Positions 37,640 to 47,252 of a stretch of 64,000 bases of DNA are shown one piece after another (the stretch's first letter is position 1; each line of letters begins with the position of its first letter). Below the pieces are notes generated by a model. The model was given only the letters and a program-made list of their open reading frames with translations. It searched no databases and was not told the origin of the DNA. The position numbers were made by a program, and so were the translations under genes. This stretch comes from Alkalispirillum mobile (GTDB lineage: Bacteria > Pseudomonadota > Gammaproteobacteria > Nitrococcales > Halorhodospiraceae): NCBI RefSeq assembly GCF_003664325.1, contig NZ_RCDA01000004.1, forward strand, positions 124,001 through 188,000, read 5' to 3'.

Positions 37640-40600
37640 GGATCAACCGGCGCCTGCTCTGGTTGGCGGCCCTGACGGCCTGGGGGCTCGTCCTCGCCTT
37701 TCTCCACGGCAACTGGCAGGACAAGGTGGCCATGCACCACGAGCGCCACGAGGTGGCGCTGAACACCGCCTACCAGGCGGCGGTGAACAGCTTCGAACTG
37801 GCGGCGCAGGCCTATTTCGACGAGGCGGTGTCCCGGCCCGGGGTGCTGTCCCTGGTGCGAGCCGCACGGGAGGCGGAGTCCGACGAGGAGCGGGCGCTGA
37901 TCCGGGGTCGGCTCTACCGGGCGCTGTGGCCCACTTATGACCGCCTGCGAGAGGGTGAGCTGCGGCAGTTGCACTTCCACTCCGCGGAGGGCGAGAGCTT
38001 CCTGCGCTTTTTCTCGCCGGAGTACTACGGAGATGACCTGCTGGCCAGTCGGCCGCTGGTCAGTGCCGTGCACGAATCGCGACAGGCGGCTGCGGCCTTC
38101 GAGACGGGCCGCTCGCTGTCCGGCTTTCGCTACGTCTTCCCCCTCCACGACAATGGCGAGTTTCTCGGCAGCGTGGAGTTCAGCATCCCCTTCCGCTACG
38201 TGCGCGAACTGATGGGGCGGCTGGATGAGTCCCAGCAGTTCCAGTTGATCCTGCGTCGCGATGCGGTGGAGGGAAAGGTGCCCGCCGGGTTTCTGTCCCT
38301 CTATGAGACCTCCTGCCTGCACCCTGACTACGTCATCGAGGATACCGGCCTGCGGCTGCCCGACTCACCGCCGCCGCCCACCGAGGAGGTCCGTGCCATC
38401 AGCGACGCGCTTTCCGGCTCGGAGGCGGTGCTGGCGGCCATGGACGCCGGTGAGCGCAAGGTGTTGCCGGTGGACCTGGAAGGCGAGACCTGGGCCGCCA
38501 ATCTGCTGCCCATCCGTGATCCTTCCGGCGCGGTGGTGGCCTACGTGCTCGGTTACTCGCCGGACCCCTTTGCCCGCGTGTTCCAGCGGGATTTCCTGAC
38601 CGCCGCCGGGGCGGCGACTCTGCTGCTGGCCGCGTTGCTGGCGCTGATGCTGCGCCTGTTGCGTTCCCGTGAACGCCTGCGCGCGGAGCGCGCCTACCAG
38701 CAGGCCATCACGGACACCATGGCGGAAGGGTTGTATGCCCAGGACCGCCAGGGCCGCTTGAGCTTCATCAACCCCGTAGGACGGCAACTGCTCGGCTATA
38801 CCGATCAGCCGCCACTGGGCCAGGTCGCCCACGACCTTTTCCACCGACACGCCGGGAATGGCCAGGTGCCGGCGTCATGCTGCCCCATTCAGCAGCGAGT
38901 GGAGAAGGGCAGGCACTATGAGGGAGAGGCGCTCTTTGCCCGGCGGGACGGCAGTCTATTCCCGGTGGAGGTGGCCAGTCGGCCGCTCTACCAGGAGGGG
39001 CGGCTCGCCGGCTCGGTGACCGTGTTCCGTGACATAACCGAACGCAAGCGTGCCGAAGAGCGGTTGCAGTTGGCTGCCAGCGTGTTCACCAGCGCCAACG
39101 AGGGCATCATCATCACCGATGCACAGGCTCGCATCCTGATGGTGAACGAGGCCTTCACCCGGCTTACCGGCTACCGCCAGGAGGAGGTGGAGGGGCGCGA
39201 TCCAGGCGTCCTCAGCTCGGGGCGCCATGATCGCGCCTTCTACCAGAAGCTGTGGCAGGCGCTGGAGGAGGACGGCTACTGGCACGGCGAGATATGGAAC
39301 CGGCGCAAGAATGGCGAGCTCTACCTGCAGTTGATCACCATCAGCGCGGTGTGGGACCAGGACGGTCGCCTGCTGCACTATGTGGGGCTGTTCTCCGATA
39401 TTACCGAGATGAAGGAGCACCAGCAGAAGCTGGAGTTTCTGGCCCACTACGATCCGCTGACCGAGCTGCCCAACCGGGTCCTGCTGTTGGACCGACTGAG
39501 GCAGGCGATGAAACTGGCCCGGCGGGAGGGGCGGCGGGTCTGCGTGGCCTACGTGGACCTGGACGATTTCAAGGTGATCAACGACCGCCACGGCCACCCG
39601 GTGGGGGACCGCATGCTGTTGCAGCTGGCGCGCCGTCTGGCCGACCTCCGGCGGGAGGGTGATACCGTAGCCCGTCTGGGCGGTGATGAGTTTGCCCTCG
39701 TCTTTCTTAACCTGGAGGGCGAGTCCGAGTGCCGCGGTATGGCCGGAGAGGTCCTGCGTGCGCTGGCTCGTCCGGTCGAGTTCGATGACCTCCGGTTGGT
39801 AACCACCGCCAGCATCGGGATCACGCTGTACCCGCAGGGCGATGACGGGGTCGACGCAGACCAACTCCTGCGTCAGGCGGATCAGGCGATGTACCAGGCC
39901 AAGCTGGAGGGGAAAAACCGGCAGCACGTGTTTGATGCGGCCGGCGACCGGCAGCTGCGTGATCAGCACGAGACGCTGGAGCGGCTGGCCCAGGCCCTGG
40001 AGCGGGACGAGTTCGTGTTGTTCTACCAGCCCAAGGTGAATCTCCGCACCCGGGAGGTGGTGGGCGCCGAGGCGCTGATCCGCTGGCAGCACCCCGAACG
40101 GGGTCTGCTGGCCCCGGGTGCTTTCCTGGACGACATGCTCAACCAGCCGATGGAGGCCGAACTGAGCCGCTGGGTGATGGCCGAGGCGGCCGCGCAGGTG
40201 GCGGCCTGGCAGGCGCAGGGATGGCGAGTCCCGGTGAGCGTGAATGTGCCGGCGCTCCACCTCCAGCAGGCGGACTTCGTGGAGCAGGTTGGCGAGCTAC
40301 TGGCCCGCCATCCGGAACTGCCCCGCAACAGTCTCGAGGTGGAAATTCTCGAATCCAGTGCACTGGACAACCTCGGCCATGTCTCTGAGGTGATCGAGGG
40401 CTGTGCCGCCCTGGGCGTCGACTTCTCGCTGGATGACTTTGGGACCGGCTACTCCTCGCTCTCTTATCTCAAGCGGATACCGGTCCGTACGGTGAAGATC
40501 GACCGTGCCTTCGTTCGCGACATGCTGGATGACGAGGACGACCTGGCCCTGCTGGAGGGTATCGTGGGGCTGGCCCAGGTGTTCCAACGCCAGCTGATCG

Positions 40601-40731
40601 CCGAGGGCATGGAGACCGAGGCCCAGGGCGAGCGGTTACAGCAACTTGGGTGCGAGGTGGTGCAGGGCTACGGGATCGCCCGGCCCATGCCGGCGGCGGA
40701 TTTCGCCGACTGGTTGGCGAGTTGGCGGTGA
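37636..40731 (+). CDS. Double-Cache-type PAS-PAS-GGDEF-EAL cyclic-di-GMP protein
   Basis: 1031 residues. N-terminal helix ~7-24, a periplasmic double-Cache-like sensor to about 318 (FRYVFPLHDNGEFLGSVEFS), membrane helix ~320-343, PAS 1 ~355-470 and PAS 2 ~475-595. GGDEF has intact RLGGDEF near 680, and EAL has GAEALIRW near 810 and DDFGTGYSSLSYLKRIP near 932. Both catalytic motifs are intact. It is translationally coupled to a PhnD-like binding protein, an arrangement like NspS/MbaA of Vibrio where a periplasmic binding protein controls c-di-GMP turnover. Confidence 0.93.
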   Translation: MRINRRLLWLAALTAWGLVLAFLHGNWQDKVAMHHERHEVALNTAYQAAVNSFELAAQAYFDEAVSRPGVLSLVRAAREAESDEERALIRGRLYRALWPTYDRLREGELRQLHFHSAEGESFLRFFSPEYYGDDLLASRPLVSAVHESRQAAAAFETGRSLSGFRYVFPLHDNGEFLGSVEFSIPFRYVRELMGRLDESQQFQLILRRDAVEGKVPAGFLSLYETSCLHPDYVIEDTGLRLPDSPPPPTEEVRAISDALSGSEAVLAAMDAGERKVLPVDLEGETWAANLLPIRDPSGAVVAYVLGYSPDPFARVFQRDFLTAAGAATLLLAALLALMLRLLRSRERLRAERAYQQAITDTMAEGLYAQDRQGRLSFINPVGRQLLGYTDQPPLGQVAHDLFHRHAGNGQVPASCCPIQQRVEKGRHYEGEALFARRDGSLFPVEVASRPLYQEGRLAGSVTVFRDITERKRAEERLQLAASVFTSANEGIIITDAQARILMVNEAFTRLTGYRQEEVEGRDPGVLSSGRHDRAFYQKLWQALEEDGYWHGEIWNRRKNGELYLQLITISAVWDQDGRLLHYVGLFSDITEMKEHQQKLEFLAHYDPLTELPNRVLLLDRLRQAMKLARREGRRVCVAYVDLDDFKVINDRHGHPVGDRMLLQLARRLADLRREGDTVARLGGDEFALVFLNLEGESECRGMAGEVLRALARPVEFDDLRLVTTASIGITLYPQGDDGVDADQLLRQADQAMYQAKLEGKNRQHVFDAAGDRQLRDQHETLERLAQALERDEFVLFYQPKVNLRTREVVGAEALIRWQHPERGLLAPGAFLDDMLNQPMEAELSRWVMAEAAAQVAAWQAQGWRVPVSVNVPALHLQQADFVEQVGELLARHPELPRNSLEVEILESSALDNLGHVSEVIEGCAALGVDFSLDDFGTGYSSLSYLKRIPVRTVKIDRAFVRDMLDDEDDLALLEGIVGLAQVFQRQLIAEGMETEAQGERLQQLGCEVVQGYGIARPMPAADFADWLASWR

Positions 40732-40739
40732 CCGGTGCC

Positions 40740-41261
40740 TCACTGCGCTGTGCCCGTACGCCGGCGTAACAGGCAGGCCAGGCCGTAGCAACTGCGCGCC
40801 AGGGCCTCCCCGATCAGCGCTACCAGCATGCCCACGCCCGCGCCGAGCGCTATGGCGGTGGGGCTGAGCTTGATGACGTAGGAGTAGCTGCGCCAGGCCT
40901 GTTCCCGGACGTCCGCCGCCGGGGCCACAAGCGCCTGCCAGTAGGCGTGTGGCAGCCCCTGGCGAAAAGCGTTCAGCGCTTCGTCCAGTTCGCGGTGGCG
41001 CTCGTGTAACGCGTGAATGCCACCCCCGCCATCCTGAAATACCGGGTCGTCGCTCTCACGATAGTGCGCGATCAGCCGGGCCATATCCCCGTCAAAGTAG
41101 CGGTCGGCATCGCGCTGGAAGGCGGCCAGGCTGCGTCCGGATTCCTCGTAACGGGCCTCCAGGCTCTGGCCGTACTGGTCCACGAAACCGGGTACCTGCA
41201 CCCCGACCAGGGCAGCGGCGAAGAACAGCAGCAGGCGCAGATAGGCGGTGAACAGGCTCAT
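40740..41261 (-). CDS. DUF2937 family membrane protein
   Basis: 173 residues with an N-terminal hydrophobic segment followed by the family hallmark GVQVPGFVDQYGQSLEARYEE, a long charged helical region outside or across the membrane, and a C-terminal helix (PTAIALGAGVGMLVALIGEALA). The function of DUF2937 is unknown. It is convergent with the GGDEF-EAL gene, ending eight bases after it. Confidence 0.82.
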   Translation of the reverse strand: MSLFTAYLRLLLFFAAALVGVQVPGFVDQYGQSLEARYEESGRSLAAFQRDADRYFDGDMARLIAHYRESDDPVFQDGGGGIHALHERHRELDEALNAFRQGLPHAYWQALVAPAADVREQAWRSYSYVIKLSPTAIALGAGVGMLVALIGEALARSCYGLACLLRRRTGTAQ

Positions 41262-41314
41262 GGGCGGTGTCGGGCGCGGGCAGCCGGCGTTGCCTCACAG
41301 CATATCACCGTGCA

Positions 41315-41351
41315 CAAAAAAGGCGGGGCCGCCAAAGCGACCCCGCCTTTT
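41315..41351 (-). terminator. Intrinsic terminator of isocitrate lyase
   Basis: Ten-base arms (AAAGGCGGGG / CCCCGCCTTT) with a 12-base loop; on the minus strand the hairpin ends in a T run. It lies just after the aceA stop and separates it from the DUF2937 gene. Confidence 0.85.
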
Positions 41352-41395
41352 ACAGCAGGTGGCGGCGTGCGCCGCCACCGGACCATGGACCGGTT

Positions 41396-42991
41396 TTAGA
41401 ACTGGTTCATGGTGTTGTCGGCGCCACCGGCCTTCAGCGCGGCGTCACCGGAGAAGTAGGACTTGTGGTCGTCCCCGATGTTGGAGCCGGCCATGTCCTG
41501 GTGCTTCACGGTGGGCACGCCCTGACGGATCTCCTGACGCTGCACGCCGTCCACGTAGGCCAGCATGCCCAGGTCACCGAAGTAGCCCTTGGCCAGGTTG
41601 TCGGTGGACAGAGCGGCCGTGTGGTAGGTCGGCAGGGTGATCAGGTGGTGGAAGATGCCTGCCTCGGCAGACGCCTTGCGCTGGAAGTCCTGCACCCAGT
41701 TGTCGGCCTCGGCGGCCAGCTCGGTGTCGTCGTACTCCGAGCTCATCAGGTTGTCGCGGTCGTACTTGGACACGTCCTTGCCGGCTTCCTTCCAGGCATC
41801 GAACACCTGCTGACGGAAGTTCAGGGTCCAGTTGAAGGACGGGCTGTTGTTGTACACCAGCTTGGCGTTCGGCACTTCCTTGCGGATGGCGTTGACCATC
41901 TCGGCGATCTGACCGACGTGCGGCTTCTCGGTCTCGATCCAGAGCAGGTCGGCGCCGTTCTTCAGGCTGGTGATGCAGTCCAGCACCACGCGGTCGACGC
42001 CGGTGCCCTTGCGGAACTCGAACAGGCCGCTGGCCAGGCGCTTGGGCTTGAGCAGCTTGCCGTCGGACTTGACCACCACGTCGCCGTTGTTGATCTCTTC
42101 GGCGGACTGGATGTAATCGCCGTCCAGGAAGCTGTTGTACTGGTCGCCCAGATCGCCCGGCTCGTTGGTCACGGCGATCTGCTTGGTCAGGCCGGCGCCC
42201 AGGGAGTCGGTACGGGCGACGATCACGCCGTCATCCACGCCCAGCTCCAGGAAGGCGTAGCGCACGGCACGGATCTTGGCGAGGAAGTCGGCGTGGGGCA
42301 CGGTGACCTTGCCGTCCTGGTGGCCGCACTGCTTCTCGTCGGCAACCTGGTTCTCGATCTGGATGCAGCAGGCACCCGCCTCGATCATCTTCTTGGCCAG
42401 CAGATAGGTGGCCTCCTCGTTGCCGAAGCCGGCGTCGATGTCGGCGATGATCGGCACGATGTGGGTCTGGAAGTTCTCGATCTGGTCCAGGATCTGGTTG
42501 GCCTTGGCCTCGTCACCGGCCTCGCGAGCAGCGTCCAGGTCGCGGAACAGGTGGTTCATTTCGCGGGCATCGGCCTGGCGCAGGAAGTCGTAGAGCTCCT
42601 CGATCAGGGCCGGCACAGCGGTCTTCTCGTGCATGGACTGGTCGGGCAGCGGGCCGAACTCGGAACGCATGGCCGCAACCATCCAGCCGGACAGGTACAG
42701 GTAGCGCTTGTTGGTGGTGCCGAAGTGGCGCTTGACCGCGATCATCTTCTGCTGGCCGATGAAGCCGTGCCAGCAGCCCAGGGACTGGGTGTACTGGGCC
42801 GGGTCGGCGTCGTACTCGGCCATGTCCTGGCGCATGATCTTGGCGGTGTACTTGGCGATGTCCAGACCGGTCTGGAAGCGGTTCTGGGCACGCATGCGAG
42901 CTACGTACTCGGGGTTGATCGCGTCCCAGGTACCGTTGTGCGCCTTGCGCAGGCCGTTAGTTGCCTCGATGTCCTTACTGTACTGTGACAT
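41396..42991 (-). CDS. aceA: Isocitrate lyase
   Basis: 531 residues from the ATG at 42991 (AAAGG upstream); the reading frame is open further upstream but unlike any lyase. It belongs to the long proteobacterial isocitrate lyase type: catalytic loop DEKQCGHQDGKVTVPH near 220, SLGCWHGFIGQQKMIAVKRH near 61, LLWIETEKPHVGQIAEMV near 352, and NNSPSFNWTLNF near 384. It splits isocitrate to glyoxylate and succinate for growth on acetate or fatty acids. Malate synthase is not in the window. Confidence 0.97.
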   Translation of the reverse strand: MSQYSKDIEATNGLRKAHNGTWDAINPEYVARMRAQNRFQTGLDIAKYTAKIMRQDMAEYDADPAQYTQSLGCWHGFIGQQKMIAVKRHFGTTNKRYLYLSGWMVAAMRSEFGPLPDQSMHEKTAVPALIEELYDFLRQADAREMNHLFRDLDAAREAGDEAKANQILDQIENFQTHIVPIIADIDAGFGNEEATYLLAKKMIEAGACCIQIENQVADEKQCGHQDGKVTVPHADFLAKIRAVRYAFLELGVDDGVIVARTDSLGAGLTKQIAVTNEPGDLGDQYNSFLDGDYIQSAEEINNGDVVVKSDGKLLKPKRLASGLFEFRKGTGVDRVVLDCITSLKNGADLLWIETEKPHVGQIAEMVNAIRKEVPNAKLVYNNSPSFNWTLNFRQQVFDAWKEAGKDVSKYDRDNLMSSEYDDTELAAEADNWVQDFQRKASAEAGIFHHLITLPTYHTAALSTDNLAKGYFGDLGMLAYVDGVQRQEIRQGVPTVKHQDMAGSNIGDDHKSYFSGDAALKAGGADNTMNQF

Positions 42992-43509
42992 GCTCTTAAC
43001 CTTTCTCTTGGCAGTGTAATGACTGTCGTTCGCTGTGGTGCGCCGGGCCGGTTCCCCGCGGGGAGGCGGCAGCGCGCCGTTCAAAAGGTCCCGTTTTGTC
43101 TGCGCGTTGCGGCCAGCTGTTGCCGTGCAACTCGCGATGGTCCCTGCAACTGTGTTCAGCCGCCAGAGCACCATAACGGGGGAGAGCCTGAAAACGCCGC
43201 GAGGTTGTGCAGCACTGCTCAGAGGTGGGCCTGTTGGGCAAGACTCACCGCGCAAGGTGACGCCAAAGCCGCTTTACAGCTGGCGTGTACCCCTCTGGCC
43301 ATCCTTCATCGTTTTGCCGATGGCTGGCCAATTCGGAACTGTCAGCGCCGGTGTTGCCAGCTTTCTACAGCCCCGAGGTCCGTTGGGCGGCAATACTATC
43401 ACCACGGGCTTTTGCAGCGCAACAATCCCGATGCGTTGGATCAACAACCCGACAGGCGGCTGCCTGGCGCCTATTATTCGGAGCAAACGGTGTTTGTCCG
43501 GAGGCGCTC
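42992..43509. other. 518-base intergenic region between aceA and the peptidase gene
   Basis: The divergent starts of aceA and the M42 peptidase share this space, which must hold both promoters and probably aceA control sites. I found no long inverted repeat, RNA gene or convincing short gene in it. Open frames here are extensions of the two flanking genes without family resemblance. Confidence 0.5.
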
Positions 43510-44757
43510 ATGTCCGCGCAGAACCTGCCCACGCCCTGGGGCCGCCCTATGCCCGAAGCCCAGTTCGAGCTGATGCGCCGTATTCTGGCGGCACCCAGCC
43601 CGGTGGGCCTGGAGGCGGCCATGACCTGCGGCGTGCTGCGCCCGCAGTTCGAGTCCTTCATGCCCGAGGGCTGGGCGCTGCGCCAGTTCCAGGGGCACGC
43701 CGGCATCGTCGTGGATACCCACCCCGGCGACATGCAGCGTTTCCGGCTGATGATCGTGGGCCACGCCGACAAGATCCGCTTGCAGGTGAGGAGCATCGGT
43801 GATGACGGCAAGGTGTGGCTTAACAGCGACGGCTTTCTGCCCGCCACCCTGATCGGTCATGAGGTGCGGCTGTTCAGTGAGAACCCGGCCCGACCCGGGC
43901 ACTACCGGGTGATCGACGGGGGCACGGTGGAGGCACTGGGCGCCATCCATTTTGCCGAGCCGGAGCTGCGCAGCGGTGAGAAGGGGGTGAAGCGGGAGCA
44001 GCTCTACCTGGAGTTGCAGATCCACGGGGAGGACAGGAAGGCCCAGGTGGAGCGGCTGGGTGTGCGCCCGGGGGATACCTTGCTGCTGCACCGGCCGATC
44101 CGCCGGGGCTTCGGTCCGGACACGTTTTATGGTGCTTACCTGGACAATGGACTGGGCAGTTTTGTCACCACTGAGGCCGCGCGGCTGTTGGCCGAGGCGG
44201 CGGAGCCGCGCCACATTCGGGTTCTGTTCGCCATTGCCAGCCACGAAGAGATTGGCTGCTTTGGCAGCCGCGTGCTGGCTGCACACTACCGGCCGGATGC
44301 CCTGATCGCGGTGGACGTGGAGCACGATTACGTGGCGGCCCCGGGGTTGGCTGAGCGCCGGCCGCAGCCGCTGGAGATGGGGAAGGGATTCAGTCTGGCG
44401 GTGGGATCGGTGGTGAGCGAGCAGCTCAACCAGGTGCTCGTGGAGGCCGCCCGGGCCCTGGGCATTCCGGTGCAGCGGGACGTCGTCGGCACGGACACCG
44501 GGACCGACGGGATGGCCGGGGTGCTGGCCAGCGTGGACTGTGCGGCCGCCTCGGTGGGCATCCCGATCCGGAACATGCACACCATCTCGGAGACGGGGCA
44601 CACGGCCGATGTGCTCGCCGCACTGCATGGTGTGGTCGCCGCAGCCCGGCTGCTGGACGAGCGCGGCGCGGACCCGGAGGCCCTGCGCCATCGCTTTCGC
44701 GAGCACCACCCCCGCCTGGACCGGGCCGACCCGGTAGCGCACCCGGGACGGCCCTGA
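43510..44757 (+). CDS. M42-type metallopeptidase/endoglucanase-like protein
   Basis: 415 residues from the ATG at 43510 with GGAGG just upstream. The M42 (FrvX-like aminopeptidase) metal and catalytic set is visible: GHADKI (H85, D87), DNGLGSFV, ASHEEIGCFGSR (Glu-Glu pair), DVEHD, and a terminal IPIRNMHTISETGHTADV with the last histidine ligand. These cytoplasmic zinc or cobalt aminopeptidases trim peptides. Some details differ from canonical M42, for example the missing second aspartate context after GHAD, so exact substrate is uncertain. Confidence 0.85.
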   Translation: MSAQNLPTPWGRPMPEAQFELMRRILAAPSPVGLEAAMTCGVLRPQFESFMPEGWALRQFQGHAGIVVDTHPGDMQRFRLMIVGHADKIRLQVRSIGDDGKVWLNSDGFLPATLIGHEVRLFSENPARPGHYRVIDGGTVEALGAIHFAEPELRSGEKGVKREQLYLELQIHGEDRKAQVERLGVRPGDTLLLHRPIRRGFGPDTFYGAYLDNGLGSFVTTEAARLLAEAAEPRHIRVLFAIASHEEIGCFGSRVLAAHYRPDALIAVDVEHDYVAAPGLAERRPQPLEMGKGFSLAVGSVVSEQLNQVLVEAARALGIPVQRDVVGTDTGTDGMAGVLASVDCAAASVGIPIRNMHTISETGHTADVLAALHGVVAAARLLDERGADPEALRHRFREHHPRLDRADPVAHPGRP

Positions 44758-44766
44758 CAGCCGGGG

Positions 44767-45666
44767 TCAGCCCCAGTTGGCGTCCTTCAGCACATCCAGG
44801 GGGATGCGCAGGTACCGCCGACCGTTGTCCTCCGGCTCGGGCAGCCGGCCGCCGCGGATGTTCACCTGCAGCGCATGCAGGATCAGCTTGGGCATGGGCA
44901 GGGTGGCATCGCGCTCATCCCGCAGGCGGCAATAGCTCGCCTTGTCCGGGGCCTGGCTCAGGTGGATGTTGCTGCGTTTTTGCTCCGCCACCGTGCTTTC
45001 CCAGGCCGGCTCGCGGCCATCAGGCATGTAGTCGTGGCCGGTGAACAGCCGGGTCTCGTCCGGCAGGGCCAGGATGGCCTGGATGCTCTGCCACAGTTGG
45101 GCGGAGTCGCCGCCGGGGAAATCGGCCCGGGCGGTGCCGAAATCGGGCTGGAACAGGGTGTCATGAACGAAGGCGGCGTCGCCGATCACGTAAGTGATCG
45201 AGGCCAGCGTATGGCCGGGGGAGAACATCACCCGGGCGTCCAGTTCGCCGACCTTGAACGTCTCGCCCTCCGCAAACAGCTTGTCCCATTGGGAACCGTC
45301 GGCGGGGAAGCCCTTCAGGTTATAGAAATCGGACCACAGGGACTGGACCTCGGTGACGTGGTCACCAATGGCGGTCGGCGCCCCCAGCTGCTCCTTGAGG
45401 TAGCGGGCTGACGAGAAGTGATCCGCATGGGGGTGGGTGTCGAGGATCCAGTCCACCTTCAGGTCATGGTCACGCACGTAGCGCAGGATGCGATCGGCGT
45501 TATGCGTATCGGTCTGACCCGACTTCTCGTCGTAGTCCAGCACCGGATCAATGATGGCGCAGCGGCGGGTTGCCGGGTCGATGGCGATGTACTGCACGCT
45601 GAAGGTGCGGGCGTCAAAAAAGGCCACGACCTCGGGTGCGCCCTCGGAGATGCCGAAATCTCGCAT
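44767..45666 (-). CDS. Metallo-beta-lactamase-fold persulfide dioxygenase-like protein
   Basis: 299 residues with the MBL iron/zinc motif THPHADH (H78, H80, D82, H83), then FSPGHTLASITYVIGD and FVHDTLFQPDFGTARADFPGGD, which match the BLH/ETHE1-type sulfur dioxygenases. The early IIDPVLDYDEKSGQTDTHNADRIL segment is typical of the BigR-linked BLH group. Such enzymes oxidise glutathione persulfide to sulfite, detoxifying sulfide. A palindrome ATTC-N8-GAAT at 45700-45715 supports sulfide-responsive control. The neighbouring AmpG gene lies upstream on the same strand and is likely independent. Confidence 0.87.
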   Translation of the reverse strand: MRDFGISEGAPEVVAFFDARTFSVQYIAIDPATRRCAIIDPVLDYDEKSGQTDTHNADRILRYVRDHDLKVDWILDTHPHADHFSSARYLKEQLGAPTAIGDHVTEVQSLWSDFYNLKGFPADGSQWDKLFAEGETFKVGELDARVMFSPGHTLASITYVIGDAAFVHDTLFQPDFGTARADFPGGDSAQLWQSIQAILALPDETRLFTGHDYMPDGREPAWESTVAEQKRSNIHLSQAPDKASYCRLRDERDATLPMPKLILHALQVNIRGGRLPEPEDNGRRYLRIPLDVLKDANWG

Positions 45667-45699
45667 GCGTTAGCCTCCTGGTTTCCTGTGAATCTATAC

Positions 45700-45715
45700 A
45701 TTCAATGGTTTGAAT
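45700..45715. promoter_or_regulatory. SqrR/BigR-like operator palindrome
   Basis: ATTCAATGGTTTGAAT is a perfect inverted repeat (arms ATTCAA / TTGAAT) of the form ATTC-N8-GAAT, centred 41 bases before the start of the persulfide-dioxygenase-like gene. This form is the one I recall for sulfide-sensing ArsR-family repressors SqrR/BigR/YgaV. No such regulator gene lies in the window. Confidence 0.55.
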
Positions 45716-45780
45716 TCTAACGGTTCTGGTCGCGCCTGTATGGTTGATGCTGTCTATCGGGGCCATTGGTAATGGCGCGA

Positions 45781-47178
45781 TCAGCCCTGCTCGGCGCCGT
45801 CGGGCCGCTCGACGCCATTCTTGCCCGGCTGGCGTACGCGGTCTGGATGGGCCAGTCGCACCAGCAGGAGGGCGAGCAGGATGGCCGGTATCCCCATGGC
45901 CGCCGAGATAACGAAGAAGCTCTCCCAGCCCACGTGGCTGGCAACCACGCCGGTGAACCCGCCCATGAACTGCCCGGGCAGCGTCATCAGTGAGCTGAAC
46001 AGGGCGTACTGGGTGGCGGTATAGGCGGTGTTGGTCAGGCTGGAGAGGTAGGCAATGAAGACCGAGATGGCCAGCCCGCCGGTGATGTTGTCCGCCACGA
46101 TGGCCAGCACCAGTCCGTAAATTTCCGGGCCCAGGGCGGCCAGCCAGGAGAAGGTGAGATTGGTGACCGGGGCCATGATGGCGGTAAAAATCAGCATCGG
46201 GGCAATGCCGTAGCGGCTGACCAGCACGCCGCCCATTGCGGCACCGAAAAGGGTCATGGCCAGGCCAAAGGCGGCGGCGACGTTGGCGATCTGGTCTTTG
46301 CTGAAGCCGAGGTCCAGGTAGAAGGGGTTGGCCATGACCCCCATGAAGATGTCGCTGATCCGGAAGGTGGCGATGAAGAGCAGGATGACCACCGCGGTGC
46401 CCAGGCCGAAGCGCTTGAAGAAGTCGGCGAAGGGGCAGATCACTGCGCCGATCAGCCAGGCGGTCACCCGCCGGCGCAGACCGGTGTGGGCGGTGCGTTC
46501 CAGATAGTCGGTGACCTGCCGCTCCATCTGCCGGGTGTCCTGGCTGATGGCCACCTCCGGCTCGCGGATGATCAGGGTGGTGGCCAGCCCCACGCCCATC
46601 AACAGCGCCATGGCCCCGTAGGCCAGTGACCAGTCAGCCAGGTGGGCCACGTGCAGAGCACCGGCGCCGGCGGTCAGGATGGCCACCCGGTAGCCGAACA
46701 CGTAGGTGGCCGCCATGGCCCCCTGGCGGTGCCGGGCCACCGCTTCCACCCGGTAGGCATCGATGGCCACGTCCTGGGTGGCGGAGCCGAACGCGGCGGC
46801 CACGGCAAACACGGCAACCCAGGCCAGCTGGCTGACCGGGTCACTGAGCGCCATCCCGGCGAGGGAGGTGGCGATGATCGCCTGGGCGAGCAGCATCCAG
46901 GCCCGTCGTCGGCCGAACCAGCGGGTCAGCAGCGGCAGTTGCAGGCGGTCCACGAAGGGGGCCCAGAGCACCTTGATGCTGTGGGCCATGCCCACCCAGC
47001 TGAGAAAGCCGATCGCGGCCAGTTCCACCCCCAGGTCCTGCAGCCAGGCGGTGAACGTGCCACCCACCAGGAGCAGGGGCAGCCCGGCGGAGAACCCGAG
47101 GAAGGCCATCCCGATGACCCGCGGGTGCAGGTAAACGCGCAGGCCGGTCAGTCTGTCCGGGGCGGTGGCCGATGACAC
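45781..47178 (-). CDS. ampG: AmpG-like muropeptide transporter (MFS)
   Basis: About 465 residues from a GTG at 47178 (AGGAG ten bases ahead); a TTG at 47208 is an alternative. Twelve to fourteen transmembrane helices of the MFS fold with AmpG-like features: LGFSAGLPLLLVGGTFTAWLQ at the N-terminus, WAPFVDRLQLPLLTRWFGRRR after helix 2, SATQDVAIDAYRVE and DNITGGLAISVFIAYLSSLTN. AmpG carries anhydro-muropeptides from the periplasm for cell-wall recycling. Family assignment is good, and substrate follows from the family. Confidence 0.88.
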   Translation of the reverse strand: MSSATAPDRLTGLRVYLHPRVIGMAFLGFSAGLPLLLVGGTFTAWLQDLGVELAAIGFLSWVGMAHSIKVLWAPFVDRLQLPLLTRWFGRRRAWMLLAQAIIATSLAGMALSDPVSQLAWVAVFAVAAAFGSATQDVAIDAYRVEAVARHRQGAMAATYVFGYRVAILTAGAGALHVAHLADWSLAYGAMALLMGVGLATTLIIREPEVAISQDTRQMERQVTDYLERTAHTGLRRRVTAWLIGAVICPFADFFKRFGLGTAVVILLFIATFRISDIFMGVMANPFYLDLGFSKDQIANVAAAFGLAMTLFGAAMGGVLVSRYGIAPMLIFTAIMAPVTNLTFSWLAALGPEIYGLVLAIVADNITGGLAISVFIAYLSSLTNTAYTATQYALFSSLMTLPGQFMGGFTGVVASHVGWESFFVISAAMGIPAILLALLLVRLAHPDRVRQPGKNGVERPDGAEQG

Positions 47179-47252
47179 GGGGCTGGGGCTCCTGCTGGTG
47201 GTGGTCAATGGCGGCCCATCCTACCAGCTGCGCCGACGGGTGGCCCCGTCCG

